Positions 1-12,315 of a stretch of DNA of 64,000 bases are shown one piece after another. The DNA is from Gymnorhina tibicen (lineage: Eukaryota > Chordata > Aves > Passeriformes > Artamidae): the NCBI GenBank assembly GCA_013399875.1, contig VXAZ01008021.1, positions 6,911-70,910 on the forward strand. Direction: 5' to 3'. Under the pieces are notes generated by a model that had not been told where the DNA came from, did not search any database, and was given only the letters and a program-made list of their open reading frames with translations. How positions within the stretch are numbered: position 1 is the first letter of the stretch; each line of letters begins with the position of its first letter. The translations under genes and the position numbers were made by a program.

Positions 1-62
1 TCCTTTCCTTTCCTTTCCTTTCCTTTCCTTTCCTTTCCTTTCCTTTCCTTTCCTTTCCTTTC
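1..62. repeat. (TCCTT)n pentanucleotide microsatellite
   Basis: An essentially perfect array of the 5-bp unit TCCTT, about 12 copies, starts at the first base and ends where the sequence turns AT-rich. It runs off the window edge, so its full length is unknown. The strand is pure pyrimidine. Confidence 0.97.
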
Positions 63-3000
63 CCTATTAAATAAAATATATCAATTTTTTATCAATCAAC
101 ATCTAACCTCGTTTGGTTTTAATCATGTTTTTTGGGTGTATTTTGAATCTTTCTGGGTCCGATCCGTTTTATTCACATAGGCTTATTTTCCTTTGGTCTT
201 CTGTGTTAAATAGGTTTGTTACAACCTCATATTAAATTTTGGTGCTCTACCCTCTCACATTTGTTTAATTAAATTAGAACTGAAATACAGTTTTAAACTT
301 TCCACAAATTCCTTGCACCTTGATCTGACTGCAGCCATTTTATCTGGTATATGTACCTACAAACACTTAAAAAAATTCATTGAGTCTTTTGCTATATATT
401 TTCAGGCTGTTATAATTTTCAGCACTGTGAACTATCTTGTCCTAGTTCTGCCATTTAGAGAAGTGAAAAACATACTATGGTCTTAAAGGAGATTTTTCAG
501 GAGCACTTAAGTTGCTGGAGAAGACAGTGTGAAAATTACTTGGATTGAATTCAAGAAAGTACTTTTTAAAAAGAAAAAGAACCTTCTGATCCATTTAGTA
601 ATTTTTCTTTATAAATGTGTCATTATTATATTTTAGGCCTGAACTCTGGAGTAAATATTATCAACATCTGGACTGAGTTCATCAGTCCATTTTGCCTCAA
701 CTGATGATCTGACCCTATCATATTAGATATCTATTTATTCTCCTCTATATATAAAGTATTTTGAAATAGCTAAATGATATTCACCTCAGACTCTGGCAGA
801 AATCCTGTGGCTGGTTTTTAGATTAGACTTTTCCTTAATTATCAGATTTAATTCTCTCAGTTTCAGAAATTGATTTTGTTCCTAAGAAGAAAGTAGGCTT
901 AGGAACCGATATCTCAGTTATTGAAAAAGCAAGATTGATATCCTCAGTATGTTTGTATTTTTAACTAAATGGGCTTGAAATAGTCTCCTACATTTAATTT
1001 TCACTGAAATTTAAGACACATCTATTCCGATATATTGTGAAAGCAAACTACTATGATAGAAAGCTACATGGTGACTTCTGGGTTCTCAAAGAAGTTTCAA
1101 GCAGGAAAAGCTAAATTTCCAAGTCTAGGATGCATACAGTAGATTATGCTAGATTACTGTCAGTGAAGAACAAACCTGATGTCAGGTAAATATAGCACTT
1201 AGAAAGAGCTGGATTAAAATTTTCCCCTTAGGCATTCTGGATCCAGTGCCTTCTCCTGTCTGACAAGATAAATGCATTAAAGGAGGGAAAGTATTGGATT
1301 TTTATGACAAAGTGCAACTAAAACTCATTTCTTTGATAACTGTCCGGTTGCATGTATTACTGATATGCATATGCATGACTCCTCAAAGTTAGGTATAACA
1401 TATTTAATGGAATCATGTTTTTGGCAAAACACGAGGCATCATTTATCTTTGGGAGCTCCCCATTACCAGTCTGACAGCTTTATAGTTCTGTTGGGAAATG
1501 AAGTATAACATCAGGTTACTAAGCAACTCCACAGCTTTTTAAAAGTACTTCTTGGAACTCACTTGTTTCTCCTAATTGATTCAGTCCACATCATTTTGAA
1601 CATAAATGGGACATCATGTTTAGAAATATGCTGCATAACTACTTTTAGCTAACATGTCTTGCTACCTCTGCATATCTAAATCAAGCTCTGGCATATAAAT
1701 GTCATATTGAAAGCAAATTTTATCTTCTTCCTGAGTTGCATTGACATTTAATATATATAAATTATTTTGACAGTTCACTCTAGTCTCTGAAGTTGTCTGC
1801 CGACTGTCAGAAAATAACATAAAAGGCTAAGTAGCAATTTCATTGTTAAAGTTTTACATAGAATAAAGTTTTAATTAGTCAATCTGACTTCTTTAGTGTA
1901 TTCATGTGCTATAATTCATCAGAATTAATAGGAGATATATCTCTGTACATTGTAATTATGTTGATATTTTCTTGAGTCACTAACCCTCTTAGCAAGATAC
2001 CATCTCACATCATCTCTGAATATTAGTGAAAAATGTACTGGCATATCACAACTTATGAAGAGAAAACTAGGCTTTATAATTCCTGACTTTTCTCCCCATT
2101 TTAGTGGAGGTAAATAACAAATAATGAAGCACTATATAGAAAGGCTGACTTTGGCGTTCTTTCCTCAACCTAATCTATGTTTCTTTCTTTATATACTTCC
2201 TTATTTTTCAAAAATTTTAATACTTTTGAAGTGGGTAAATACATTATTGGGAAAAAAAGAAGAAACACAGACTGAGGATCAACTACCAACATGTGTTGTC
2301 TCCTGGTATCTTAAACCCTCCTTTTCCCATGTTGCTTAGTATTTTGTTGATTTGCTCCCTTTTTCTGCCTTCTACCTCCCAGTCTGCCATTTCCTGAAAT
2401 ATTTCTTTATTCCTTTATTTATTTAATTTTAATTTTCATTAATTTATGTTGGAGACAGCTTTTCTACAACTATGACTGGAAAAAAAAATCGTTATATCTT
2501 GATCATTGCTTAGACCTGTACTCTTTACTGTGCGCCATCAATTGTAATGTTGTTGAAGGCTTAAATGTAAGCTGAGCCCTTACTGATTTGATTCAGTAAC
2601 TGTCATTTTTCAAAGTTAAAGGTTTAAGTCATGAGTTAAAACATAGAACATATTTTAAAACTGCTGAAATTACTTCCTTCTCCTCTCAATGAAAGGTGCA
2701 TTACACTTACGAGAAATGTTTTTTGCTTACTGCAATGTATACGAGTTTCTTTCTTGTGGAAGTCATACATGTATCTTATATAAATTTATATTTTCACCGT
2801 ATTGAGAGATAACCCCTGGAATGGGATAGACCTTTTTGCATATCTCCTACATGACAATTTATTAGTCCACTCTTAGGTTACCTCTAACTTGAGTTCCAAC
2901 ATTGTAGTACTCTGGTTTAGCATGAGTCATCTTTCAATGCTTTGCTGAGGAGGACTACTTCACAGTGCCTCTGCTGCTCTGGGACCATATACTTGATCAC

Positions 3001-3477
3001 TAGTTGGAGGACCTCCCATTTTGTGGTCTGTGAAGCAACTTACTGTCTTAGAAATAATGATGCCAGAATTGTGAGAGAATAAGAAGAAGAGATCATATAA
3101 GCAAATTTCACAGTGTGTAAGACTCAGTATATGGGACATACTTTCAGTGAATGCCTTTTTTCTTCCCTGCATGTTTTTACCTCTAATAAGAAAACGTCCC
3201 CTATATTTCTCCTTGCTTTCAAATTTTTCTAATCACTGTCTTGCACTTTCTTGTCTGCTGGGAGAGGGGTGTTGTTATTTATTGTGCTTTGTGTATTATT
3301 ATCGTGCATGCAATCAATGATAATCCAGGTAATGATTTATCAGGTACACATAAGATCTGGGTGGATGGAAATGGAAGATTTGGCAGAAGAGAATGAGAAA
3401 TTGTCCTATAGAGATTCTCCAAAAATCCCCCGGCCTTTAGGTGAACTTTGTGCCTCCAACTGCACTGGACCCAGGAA
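63..3477. other. AT-rich unique sequence, no gene seen
   Basis: No recognisable repeat, RNA gene or coding exon is visible. Open frames here (for example 2124-2339 and 2960-3172) are short, hydrophobic or low in complexity, resemble no family I know, and are what AT-rich DNA gives by chance. An ancient repeat too decayed to see by eye cannot be excluded. Confidence 0.6.
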
Positions 3478-3536
3478 TATTTATCTGTATCTATATAATC
3501 TATATCTGTATCATCTATCTATCTATATCTATCTAG
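3478..3536. repeat. Imperfect TATC/TATCTG microsatellite
   Basis: Interrupted copies of TATC and TATCTG occur in a row, ending in a cleaner run of CTAT units. It produces the low-complexity Tyr/Leu/Ile tail of the open frame 3251-3583, so that frame should not be read as a gene. Confidence 0.85.
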
Positions 3537-6236
3537 TGCTAATAGATGTCTGTTGCTGTACTTCCTGTCATGACACACATTAGTTCAATTATTCAACAAC
3601 ACCCTGTTAGCTCAATTATTACCGTCTGTTCTGAACCTGCTTTCCTGTTTCTCCAACAAACCATACTATTCCTTAATCTGGATCATGCAAGTTCGTATTG
3701 CATTCAACCAGAACTATAAAACTGAATTGCTAAATCAAATTATTTGTGAATCTGTGCTCATGAAAGTTCTTAATGAACTCCATCAGATTGATGGAGCTTA
3801 ATTGATTATAATCAGAAATTAAGCCCAGCTACACCCAGCTGCTCTGATCTCTAAGGGCCAAGTGGAATGCAAGAGGGTTTTATTCTTGTGCCTAATTTCT
3901 GTACTCTTAGTGCAACAAGGGGGAATGTTCAAGATCTTGTCTACTACGGGGCAGAAAGAGACCAAGGACCTGACACTGCCATTTTACCTGTGCACCACTA
4001 CTAAAACTTATGGATTTTAGTTTTTATGAATACTTTTCTAACTTACTTCTCAATATGCAATACTACAAAGCTGACACCATATAGTTAGCACTGATGACTG
4101 CAGTCCTTAGTGATTTTTAGTCATTAAGGTCTCGGTGATCAGACTTAAAAATTGTTTGATGAGAGAGCCAAAGTGGGTTTGTCTTGTTTCTTCTCCAATT
4201 CCCCTTGTTTATATCTAATGCTTGTATGCTACTTCCTCGATACCCAAAGGGGGAGTGGGAGGTCTCATCTGCTCCCAATACTGCTTACCTTGTTTTTCTT
4301 TTCTCGTCATTCTTCTTGCATATTCATTAGGATATCTCTGCCCATTTGTAGTTCCTTGTTCTTATCTTGTTCTTAGTATGGCAATTTTTGTTTACTTGGG
4401 AACCTCCTGTGTAAAATTACACCTCTCTGACATTTTGGTGGTCACATCGGTCACTACTCACATAGTAAATATGTGTCTGGCTATAAAATCACAGTGTTAC
4501 AAATGTTTATATGTTGTTAATTACACTATCTCAATACACTTAAATTCAAGATCAAGGCAAGCTGATATTAATGATACCCTGATAAGGACATTTAGGGTTT
4601 ACAGGTGTCAGAAGCCTTTGCTTTGGCTACAGATAAGTTACTGGCAGAGAAATTTTTCTAGCCAGAAGATAATTTCCATTTCTTTTAACATGTGTCCTTG
4701 TTAGAAAAGAATGCTAGTTGAAAAGTCATTTTACCAGTCAACTGAGGCATATCTTCTGAACATATTTTACAATGATATAGGAGGACCTTACATCCCAGTA
4801 TTGGTAATGGCAATGCATTATTTCAGAAAACCCTCAATGTTTTGTTCTTGCAAATATCTCCAAGGAAATTATCTTTCCTCTGAAAAAAAAATTTCATCCT
4901 ATCAGAAACACTGAATGATTGGATGTTAGCAATATTTTTGTTCCAGTAGTGCTCACCTAACCCAGACAGGTGGCAACAGTAGAAAATCAAGTTTGAGTCA
5001 TGTTGAAAACATGGCAGTATTTCATCTAGAGTACATAAACCATAAAATGATAATATTTTAACTGCAAAGAACTGACAAAATTACGTGTTTAGCCTTTAAT
5101 AGATACTAAATCTATTTAGCATGCAGAGACAGTATAACATGAAATTTCATTCCATTTTGCTTAAACAACTGTAATTAAAAGAGGTCAACACTTCTCATCT
5201 AGTTAAATATGACTGGTGATCCCTAGGTTTATATTCAGAGAAATTCAGTAGTAATATTTTGCTGAACCCAGAAAAGGTGTGTCTTTCACTTATTACAACT
5301 GATAAATATTTCAAGTATGTATCCTTTGATATAGATATTCCAGTGTCTTTATAGGATTTACCGGAGTTTTGAGTTTACAAGTTTCCATATGAGCCTGAGG
5401 ATTGTTCTTGTTTTCCTAAGCATCATAGCTTAAGTCAATGAAGACTTCACACTCACCACTCTAGTTAAACACCTTCACATAGGAGCTTTCTGAGTTTATC
5501 ACAAACTCTTGACCATCAAAAATTAATGATACAAAGAGATGTGATAGGGATTACATGCAGCTGGGGTGGAGAGAGCAGAAGCAATGCAAGAAGAAAAACC
5601 TTTGAGGATCTGGATAATTGGCTGGTGAAGCTGCCACTTTATACACTTCTCCATTATCCCAGAGGAAAGAATTGTACAGCATAATTTCCTTTCTAACCAA
5701 GAGAAAAATCAGGCTCCAAAGTGTTTCAAGGAAAAACCAAGTCTCCAAATCACGAGAAACGAGGCCTTGAAACTGAGTTGTTGCAATAACCTTCCTGGAT
5801 ATTATCAGTGAGCTTGTGTTCTACTTCACTCTTGGAGACCATCCAGGGTTATCTTTATACAATTTAACACACCTTGCTTACGTGCTCTTTCTTTTCACTA
5901 GTTCACAGTCATTCAATTTTCTGCTTTTCTTTATCACTAAACCTGTTTCACCTCATTCACAAGGCTGCCTTCACTTTATCATGCTGTGTCTGCACTCTTC
6001 CATGTCACTTTTTATTCTAGAGCTGCAGACAACTGAGTCTGATTCTACTATTATGTGATTCCTATAAACAAAAGCTTAATTAACACAAGACAGTGGTTAT
6101 TTAGCCACTACATAATTTTAACCTCAGCTGAAACAAGTGAAAATAAGCTTAGTACAAGGCAATCATAGCACTGTCAAATAAATATAAAATCAGTGGGTTT
6201 TTACTAGCAATGAAAAAATGTTCTGGTCTAAAATGA
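3537..6236. other. AT-rich unique sequence containing a 160-codon open frame
   Basis: No supported gene. The frame at 4222-4704 (+) is the longest outside recognised repeats. Its first half is hydrophobic and its second half polar. It has no motif I recognise, no obvious exon signals, and the same base composition as its surroundings. The frame at 5551-5748 (minus) is equally anonymous. I judge both to be chance frames. The slightly richer stretch around 5.55-5.85 kb could be an old repeat, but I cannot name it. Confidence 0.55.
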
Positions 6237-6599
6237 TGTATTGGGTTTACATGGCCAGATTTTGTCAGCTGGGGGGCTACAGGGGTGGCTTCTGTGAGAA
6301 GCTACCAGAATCTCTTCCCCCATGTCTGGCAGAGCCAAAGACAGCTGGCTCCAAGATGGACATGCTGCTGACCAAGGTTAGGCAGATTAGAGATGATGGT
6401 AACACCCTGTGACAACATATTTAAGATGAAAAAGAAAGTTATTGCACAGATGTAACTGTGGCCAGAGAAGAGCAGAGTACGAATATGTGAGAGGAACAAC
6501 TCTGCAGACACCCAGGTCAGTGGAGAAGGAGGGGCAGGAGGCTGTCCAGGCACCAGAGCTCAGATTCCCCTGCAGGCCGTGGTGCAGACCACAGTGAGG

Positions 6600-6925
6600 C
6601 AGCTGTGTCCCTGCAGCCCATGGAGGTCAACAGGAATGCTGAGATCCACCTGCAGCCCATGGAGGAGACCCACTGGAGCAGGTGGATGCTGAGAGGAGCT
6701 GTGAACCCATGGGAAGCCCATGATGGAGCACGCTCCTGGCAGGGACCTTCACACCCATGGAGAGAGGAGCCCACGCCAGAGCAGTCTGTCCTTGAAGGAC
6801 TGCACCCCATGGAAGTGACCCACGTTGCAGAAGTTCATGGGGTACTGTTGCTCGTGTAATGGACTAATGTTGGAGAAACTCGTGGAGAAATGTCTCCCGT
6901 GGGAGGGATCCCACTTTGGAACAGG
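6600..6925 (+). repeat. Degenerate internal minisatellite of the LTR
   Basis: Variants of CCCATGGA followed 15-25 bases later by CCCAC(G/T)..GGAGCAG recur roughly every 35-70 bp (near 6618, 6655, 6705, 6756, 6807 and 6895). The units are heavily diverged. The same motif is seen in the neighbouring LTR piece (near 7864, 7915, 7985 and 8050), which supports common descent. Overlapping open frames here (6517-6810 minus, 6605-6859 plus, 6749-7069 minus) follow from the repeat. Confidence 0.7.
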
Positions 6926-7193
6926 GGAAGGACTCCTCTCCCTGAGCAGTGGCAGGAACAATATATGATGAACTAGCCCCTGTTCCCTGTCTCCCTGCAC
7001 CACTGAGGGGAGGAGGTAGAGCTGTGAAGGAGGGAGGAGTGGAAGGATGCATCTTATTTTACTTTTCATTATCCTCTTCTGATTTTGTTAGTAATGAATT
7101 CAGTTAATATCCCTAATTCTAGCTTGTTCTGCCTGTGATGGTATTTGCTGAGTGATCACTCTCCACCCTTATCTCAACTCATGAACCCTTTGT

Positions 7194-7732
7194 TATCGCA
7201 GGGGGTCTTTTGTTATCGTGGCACCGGTATGCCACAACCTTCCTGGAGAGAGAGCATCCTGCAAAGAACAGCTCTTCCCAGGGCACTGGCAGGCCTCCCT
7301 GGGTGACAGGTGATTTCAGCAAGGGTAGCAATTCCTCAGCTACAAGGGATTCCAGCTCTTGTGATTCAGCTCGTTGTGAAATCACCCAAGGCAAACTCGG
7401 GGACAGAGAGACAGGAGCCTTGTATGGCAGTTCCACAGAGGTAGCCTTTATTGTCCAGCCACCCTGCAAAGGGTAGGTCAGTGACAAGGATCCCTAATCA
7501 GTGGCAGAGGTGGATTCTTTTTATGGGAAAGGCAGGGGGTGGGGTAGAAACCAATAGCCAGCGGGGTACCAGGTATTGCCATAAAGAAACAAGGCATGCT
7601 GGGGGTGGTTCAGTTTGTCACCCTAACCAGAGGAAAGTTGCTTATCTCTGGGGAGATTCTTTTGGCCCTCAGACCTCTTTCCTCCAAGGGAGTGCAAAGG
7701 ACTCCTGTGCCAAGGGCTCGCAGCCCTCTGCA
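7194..7732 (-). mobile_element. Solo LTR copy A, nested, 6-bp target duplication
   Basis: A 539-bp insert interrupts the host LTR. The 6-mer CTTTGT lies immediately on both sides (7188-7193 and 7733-7738), and removing the insert plus one 6-mer restores the host LTR. On the minus strand it has TATA-like CCATAAAAAG (about 7516-7525), AATAAA (complement at 7447-7452) and a U5-like remainder: U3-R-U5 order, so the element points left. A 6-bp duplication is typical of class II (ERVK-type) elements; that assignment is inference. On the + strand it starts TA instead of TG, probably a point mutation, and ends CA. It is about nine-tenths identical by eye to the copy at 18294-18831. Confidence 0.88.
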
Positions 7733-7861
7733 CTTTGTTATATTTTCTTTCCCTGTCCAGCTGTGGAGTGGAGTGATGGAGCAGCTTTGGTGGGCACCTG
7801 GAATCCAGCCAGCATCACTGTAAATAGGCATTCTGTTTAAAGACTACAGAAACAGACTTCT

Positions 7862-8458
7862 CCAGCCCATGGAGGAGACCAAGTCAGAGCAGATATTCAC
7901 ACAGCAGCACGTGGAGAACCCCATGTCAGAGTGGTGTTGTGCCTTGTAAAACCTTTGGCTTGTGGAGAGAGGCCCACACAGGAAGGTTTTCTGGCAGGGA
8001 CTGTGGGCCATGGAGGACAGACACTGGAACACGTTTATTGTTAAGGATGGCAGCGCATGGGAAGAAGCCACACTGGAACAAGCAGAAAGTGCAAAGAGGA
8101 AGGAGTGGCACTGACAATTCCCCTCATTCCCCATCTTCCATGAGTTCTTGGTAGGGGAAGTAGAAAAGTTAGGAATGAAGCTGGGCTTGGGAAGCAGGGT
8201 GGACTGAGGGGAAGGTGTTTAGTTTAGGTCGTTGTTTGTCACCATCCCACTCCATATAATTGATAATAAATTAAATAATTCTTTGTCAAGTTGAGTCTGT
8301 TTTGCCTGTGACAGTAATTGGTGAGTGATCTCTGTGTCTTTACCTCAACCTATGAGCTTTTTAATCTAATTTTCTCCTTCTGTGCTATTGAGGAGGGGAA
8401 GTGAAAGTGCGGGTATCCAGCAGCTGGCCAATATCAAACCTCCACAAATATTAAGCAT
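7862..8458 (+). mobile_element. Second, 5'-truncated LTR related to 6237-7820
   Basis: It begins within the CCCATGGAGGAGACC repeat and shares the downstream order of the first LTR: CATGG/GGAG units, AATAAA at 8265-8270, GTCTGTTTTGCCTGTGACAG, then GGTGAGTGATCTC and a tail ending ACCTCCACA. It is clearly diverged from the first copy, so it is a different insertion or subfamily, not a sister LTR of one provirus. The junction with the first LTR (about 7820-7862) is an unassigned spacer. Confidence 0.7.
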
Positions 8459-11400
8459 TATTTAGCAAGTCAACACTGAAGAGAAAAAATAACATGAAAA
8501 AACCCCCCACCTATTATATTTTAGAATTCTATAGCATTTATATTATCTGTAAAATAATCTAAAATCGTATTATCTTAGAGATAATTATATTATTTATAAG
8601 ATAGTATGTCATACGATGTTTATTAAAGACAGGTGAGTCTATTTTATTTCTTTTAAAAGCACAATTTATTATGGTACAATAATCTTATTTTCCCTGTCTT
8701 AATATATTCTATATGTATTTTAAAAAAACAAATTTCAAATTGTAAACAATTCAGAAATTTTTCTTGTATTTTGATTTTGTAGAAAGTATTATTCTAAGAC
8801 TAAAATTGCCATGATCTAATTCAATTTCCCAAATCTTTTGACATTTCAGTGGCCACAAACCCAGAAGATTTCTTTTCTTTCTATTTCTCTTTTGTAATGG
8901 TAAGTAACTGCCATCGAACTAGAGACAAAGTGAAAGAGATAAAAAAAGGGATCCTAGCAATTTTCAGGCTATATTAGATATTATTGTCATCTTCACTAGA
9001 AACTTTGACAAGTAAAAACCACATCAGTCTTCCAAACACCTGAAGAGCAAGATGAAAGTGGTCTTTTCACTTCCATTTAGCATGAGTGTGTGGGTAATAT
9101 TTTTTTCTTGTTTTGTTTTGGCTTTACTTTTCTTCTAAGATGATACTTTTTTTCCCACTTCAAAGTCTTAAATACGTTCTGGATAGAATCAGACAGAGGA
9201 ATACTTGCTTTTTGAACACTGAATTTTTTTTTTCCTGATTTTCAGTGACATTTATAACCCTTACTAAAACCTAAAGCACATATGTGGCACTTCTCTGTTG
9301 TAGTGTAGATAAGGTTTTTTTAAGGGTATCACAAAGAAAAATGGACTGTACTTGTTTTGCTTTATTGTTAGAAGTTGTAGGGAAAAGCCTGTCATTAAAA
9401 AAGAAAAATTTTGAGATACTTTATTAAATTTTGACCTTTCTTTTATTTCTAGATTCTTATACACAGTGAAAATCCTTTGTATTATGTTATCCTGAACCCA
9501 GCATAATACATTTCGAGGCAGTAGTCCAGAAGCTTTTTTCTATAAGTTCAGCTTCCTTTTTCCTCTTATTTTTTTTCCCTCCAAACAATATTTTTCCAGG
9601 TCTATAGTGTCTTGCCTTCTGTCCTTCCATTCTTTAGCCAGTTTTGTTTAAATTAATATGCCAGATTCTCTCCTGTTCAATGATTTTGAACAACCTCTGA
9701 TATTAAAAAGCTTCCTGAGAAGCCATTAACTATGATGTCTGCCCTGCAATTCCTTTCTCTACTTTGGCAATCATAACCTCATAGAACTAACAAATTAGTA
9801 CGTCATAACCCTTCTATTCCAACCTTCATTTAATCAAGTTGTGCTTTTCTAAGCATTTTCAGATCTGGTGGTTTAAAATAGTTCCTAATATTTTCCTGCA
9901 AATTGAAGTTAGACTATTTGGTCTTTAATTTCCTGCTGTGTCCCAAAGCTTTTTTCTTAAATAAGGATATTCTGTTGGCTTCTCTGATTTCTGTTCCCAT
10001 TCCCAATAGGAGCTCTTGGGAGATAACTGGAGTCTTGATCAATGTTCAGAGTTCTGCATACTTAGGAAATTCAAAGTTTTATTTGTCCTTTTCTTAATGT
10101 ATTATAGTTTATCTCCTGTTAATTTGATTTCCCTACAAGTAAAACAAATTTCAAGGCTAACTATTTTGCAGACACCCTTAAGATTTGTGTTTTGTGTTGT
10201 TTTTATTTTTATTTTCTTTATATTTATTTGCAATATATCCGATTTCTTTATTCATTTTGAAGTTTATTATATTAAAAAAATTAACTTTAAACTAATTTAA
10301 ATGAAAATGCTTGTCAGAATATATTCTGATGTTTTCTTTCTCTTTTCATACATTTTAACCTTATTTTAACATCATTTGTAAGATTTTTCTAACCTTTCTG
10401 TTTCTAAATTAAAAGCTCAATATTAAGTCTTCTGTTTCTTTGTTAATTACCTGTCTTACAAATACTGAACTCAGTCTTTATTTGATACTATAAATAACTG
10501 ACCCAATCTACTTTGTTCTTAGATTTAAATTTCTAATGTAAAAAATAGAGTTTCATTATATAAGGAAGAAAAAAAAGTGATTCTTCTATAAAATGCTACA
10601 AATGACAGCTGTGTGACTGAAGTCTGAATGCCACACGTATGTACTCCTCCACACTCACCCATCCACATGTGGACACATTATATATAAATATCTATATCTA
10701 TAGCTTTTGTACTTTCCATTTATGATTCCAAAAAACCTATGAAGAGATATTTTTTCTTGTGCATCTTAAAAAGTCTAAACAAAATAGAATTTTTAGTATA
10801 AACAAGGAAGATTCTCATATAAACAACTGTTTCTCCTTTTTTATTTTTCTTTCCTTTTTCTTATGTTAATATTCATGCAAAAAACTGTTCCAGATATGTT
10901 TCTCTATGTCTAACTCCAACATTTTTCCACACACCAAAGTAAAATGCTTTTAGATGCAAAATTAAGTTTTTCTCTGATTCCCTGGCTTCAGTGAATTACT
11001 AAAAAAGTGCCACTGGGTTTTGTGTGAGAATAAACCATGATCTGTTAACCTTTCTAAACAGTCAATACCCAGTCAGAAGGGGAAACTAGAAGGATCTCCC
11101 GTTTTGTGTTTCTGAAGTTACCTTGGAAAAAGTTCTTGTCAATCAGAAAAAGAAAAGAAAGATGGGAAAAAGGGTACCTCTTGCATAAACACTATTTTAA
11201 CAGCAGAAGTCAAGGAAGCAGTTCAAAAGAGTGTAAGAAACTAAGTGATGATCTTAGAATGAGCATCTGTTTTGTTTATTGATGCTATTTCTTATTATCC
11301 ATGCTGTTTCTTCTAGCTACAAAAATGGTGTGTAAGAAGGTCATTACAGCAAATGTTCAGTTTTGTCTCCTTTGGACGTACAAACAGATATATCATGATT

Positions 11401-11900
11401 TAAAAACACATTTATTTTATACAGAGGCCATAGCATCTCACTTCTAGTTTATTGGCAAACATCTACCCAGTCATACTGTAATCCAGTCTCTATTAATTTA
11501 GAATAGAATAAATAATAATGAAAAACATGAAGATGTGCAGGAAAACATGTATCCCTTGATGGAAGGTTTGAAGAGTTTTCCAGCAACTCTAAGGTATGAC
11601 CCGCTCCTGCTTGCCAGGTGGTGTATTATTGCCTAGGGCAAGCGACTTTTTTGTTGATTTGGTTTTTTATCTGATGTTTTAATTTATGATAGTATGTGCT
11701 TTATTTACTGGTAAAGAATTATTTTCTTGATAGTAAATAAGTAGGTTCTACACTTTATTTAAAAAATCTCTAAGGGAGCAGAGAAAAATCTCAGAAAACC
11801 TCCAGATGACACCATGATGATTTTTGCCTTTTTTATATAACCTTTTTATATACACTTTTGCATAGCTTTTATGTATTCTTAGTGCTTTTAGCCCACATAC
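8459..11900. other. AT-rich unique sequence
   Basis: Long A/T runs and AT dinucleotide stretches (for example 10678-10702) with no recognisable element. Open frames 9264-9464, 9903-10097 and 10016-10300 encode hydrophobic Phe/Ile/Leu-rich strings expected from T-rich DNA. No exon or RNA gene is supported. Confidence 0.6.
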
Positions 11901-11901
11901 T

Positions 11902-12315
11902 TGTAATTCCCTAAATCTGATAGCTAGCTTAGACCCAAAGTTCCGTTAAGCCAAGAGACCAAACATCTTGGAAACCTCGCAGTTGGGTCCGAAAGCCCCA
12001 GACACCAAGGTCCTTTCTAGCACACAGCCTGTAAACTAAGATTGGCCCATCGAGGGGGAAGGTTCCTCAGGATGGGGGCTTCTCTTGAGCCTCTCACTGG
12101 GGAATCTTTGATAGATACGCTAATTTGCAAGGTCTATAATTGCATACGCGAGTCATCGTGTGTGTGCATTTTCGGTGTGCATTCTGGGGTGCATTTCGGT
12201 GCATTCTACCTGGATGTGGTGCACCTAAGGATCCTTAAATAAATACCAAGGTAAAACCCTTTTTTCCCCTCTAACTGTGTTTGGTTCTTAATTTTACAAC
12301 CAGGAAAAGGCAACA
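11902..12315 (+). mobile_element. LTR-like block with polyadenylation signal
   Basis: A discrete GC-richer block runs between TG (11902) and a terminal GGCAACA (12315). It has a weak TATA-like TCTATAATTG near 12132, a run of GTGCATT units (about 12162-12205) and a canonical AATAAA at 12238-12243 followed by a T-rich stretch. This order suggests a + strand solo LTR. The edges are estimates: the flanks ATACT and CAGAC do not match, so no target duplication is claimed. The 66-codon frame 12042-12242 is inside it and is not a gene. Confidence 0.55.

Larger units (their letters stand above)
6237..7820 (+). mobile_element. Long avian endogenous-retrovirus-type LTR, split by a nested LTR
   Basis: The block begins TGTATTGGGTTT and is GC-rich against an AT-rich background. 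It has a TATA-like CATATTTAAG at 6416-6425, then a run of degenerate CCCATGGAGG/GGAGCAG units. Next comes a region leading to CTGCCTGTGATGGTATTTGCTGAGTG (about 7128-7153), and it resumes at about 7739 with the LTR tail (TTTGGTGGGCACCTGGAATC near 7785). From memory this layout matches a long LTR common in neoavian genomes; the family name (ERVL-like or other) is not established here. No retroviral gag, pol or env remains, so it is a solo LTR or truncated remnant. The 3' end is approximate and I found no convincing target duplication. It is older than the LTR nested inside it. Confidence 0.75.

Noticed and set aside
4222..4704. 160-codon open frame as a membrane-protein gene
   Set aside because: Hydrophobic residues follow from T-rich sequence; no family resemblance, splice context or compositional change.
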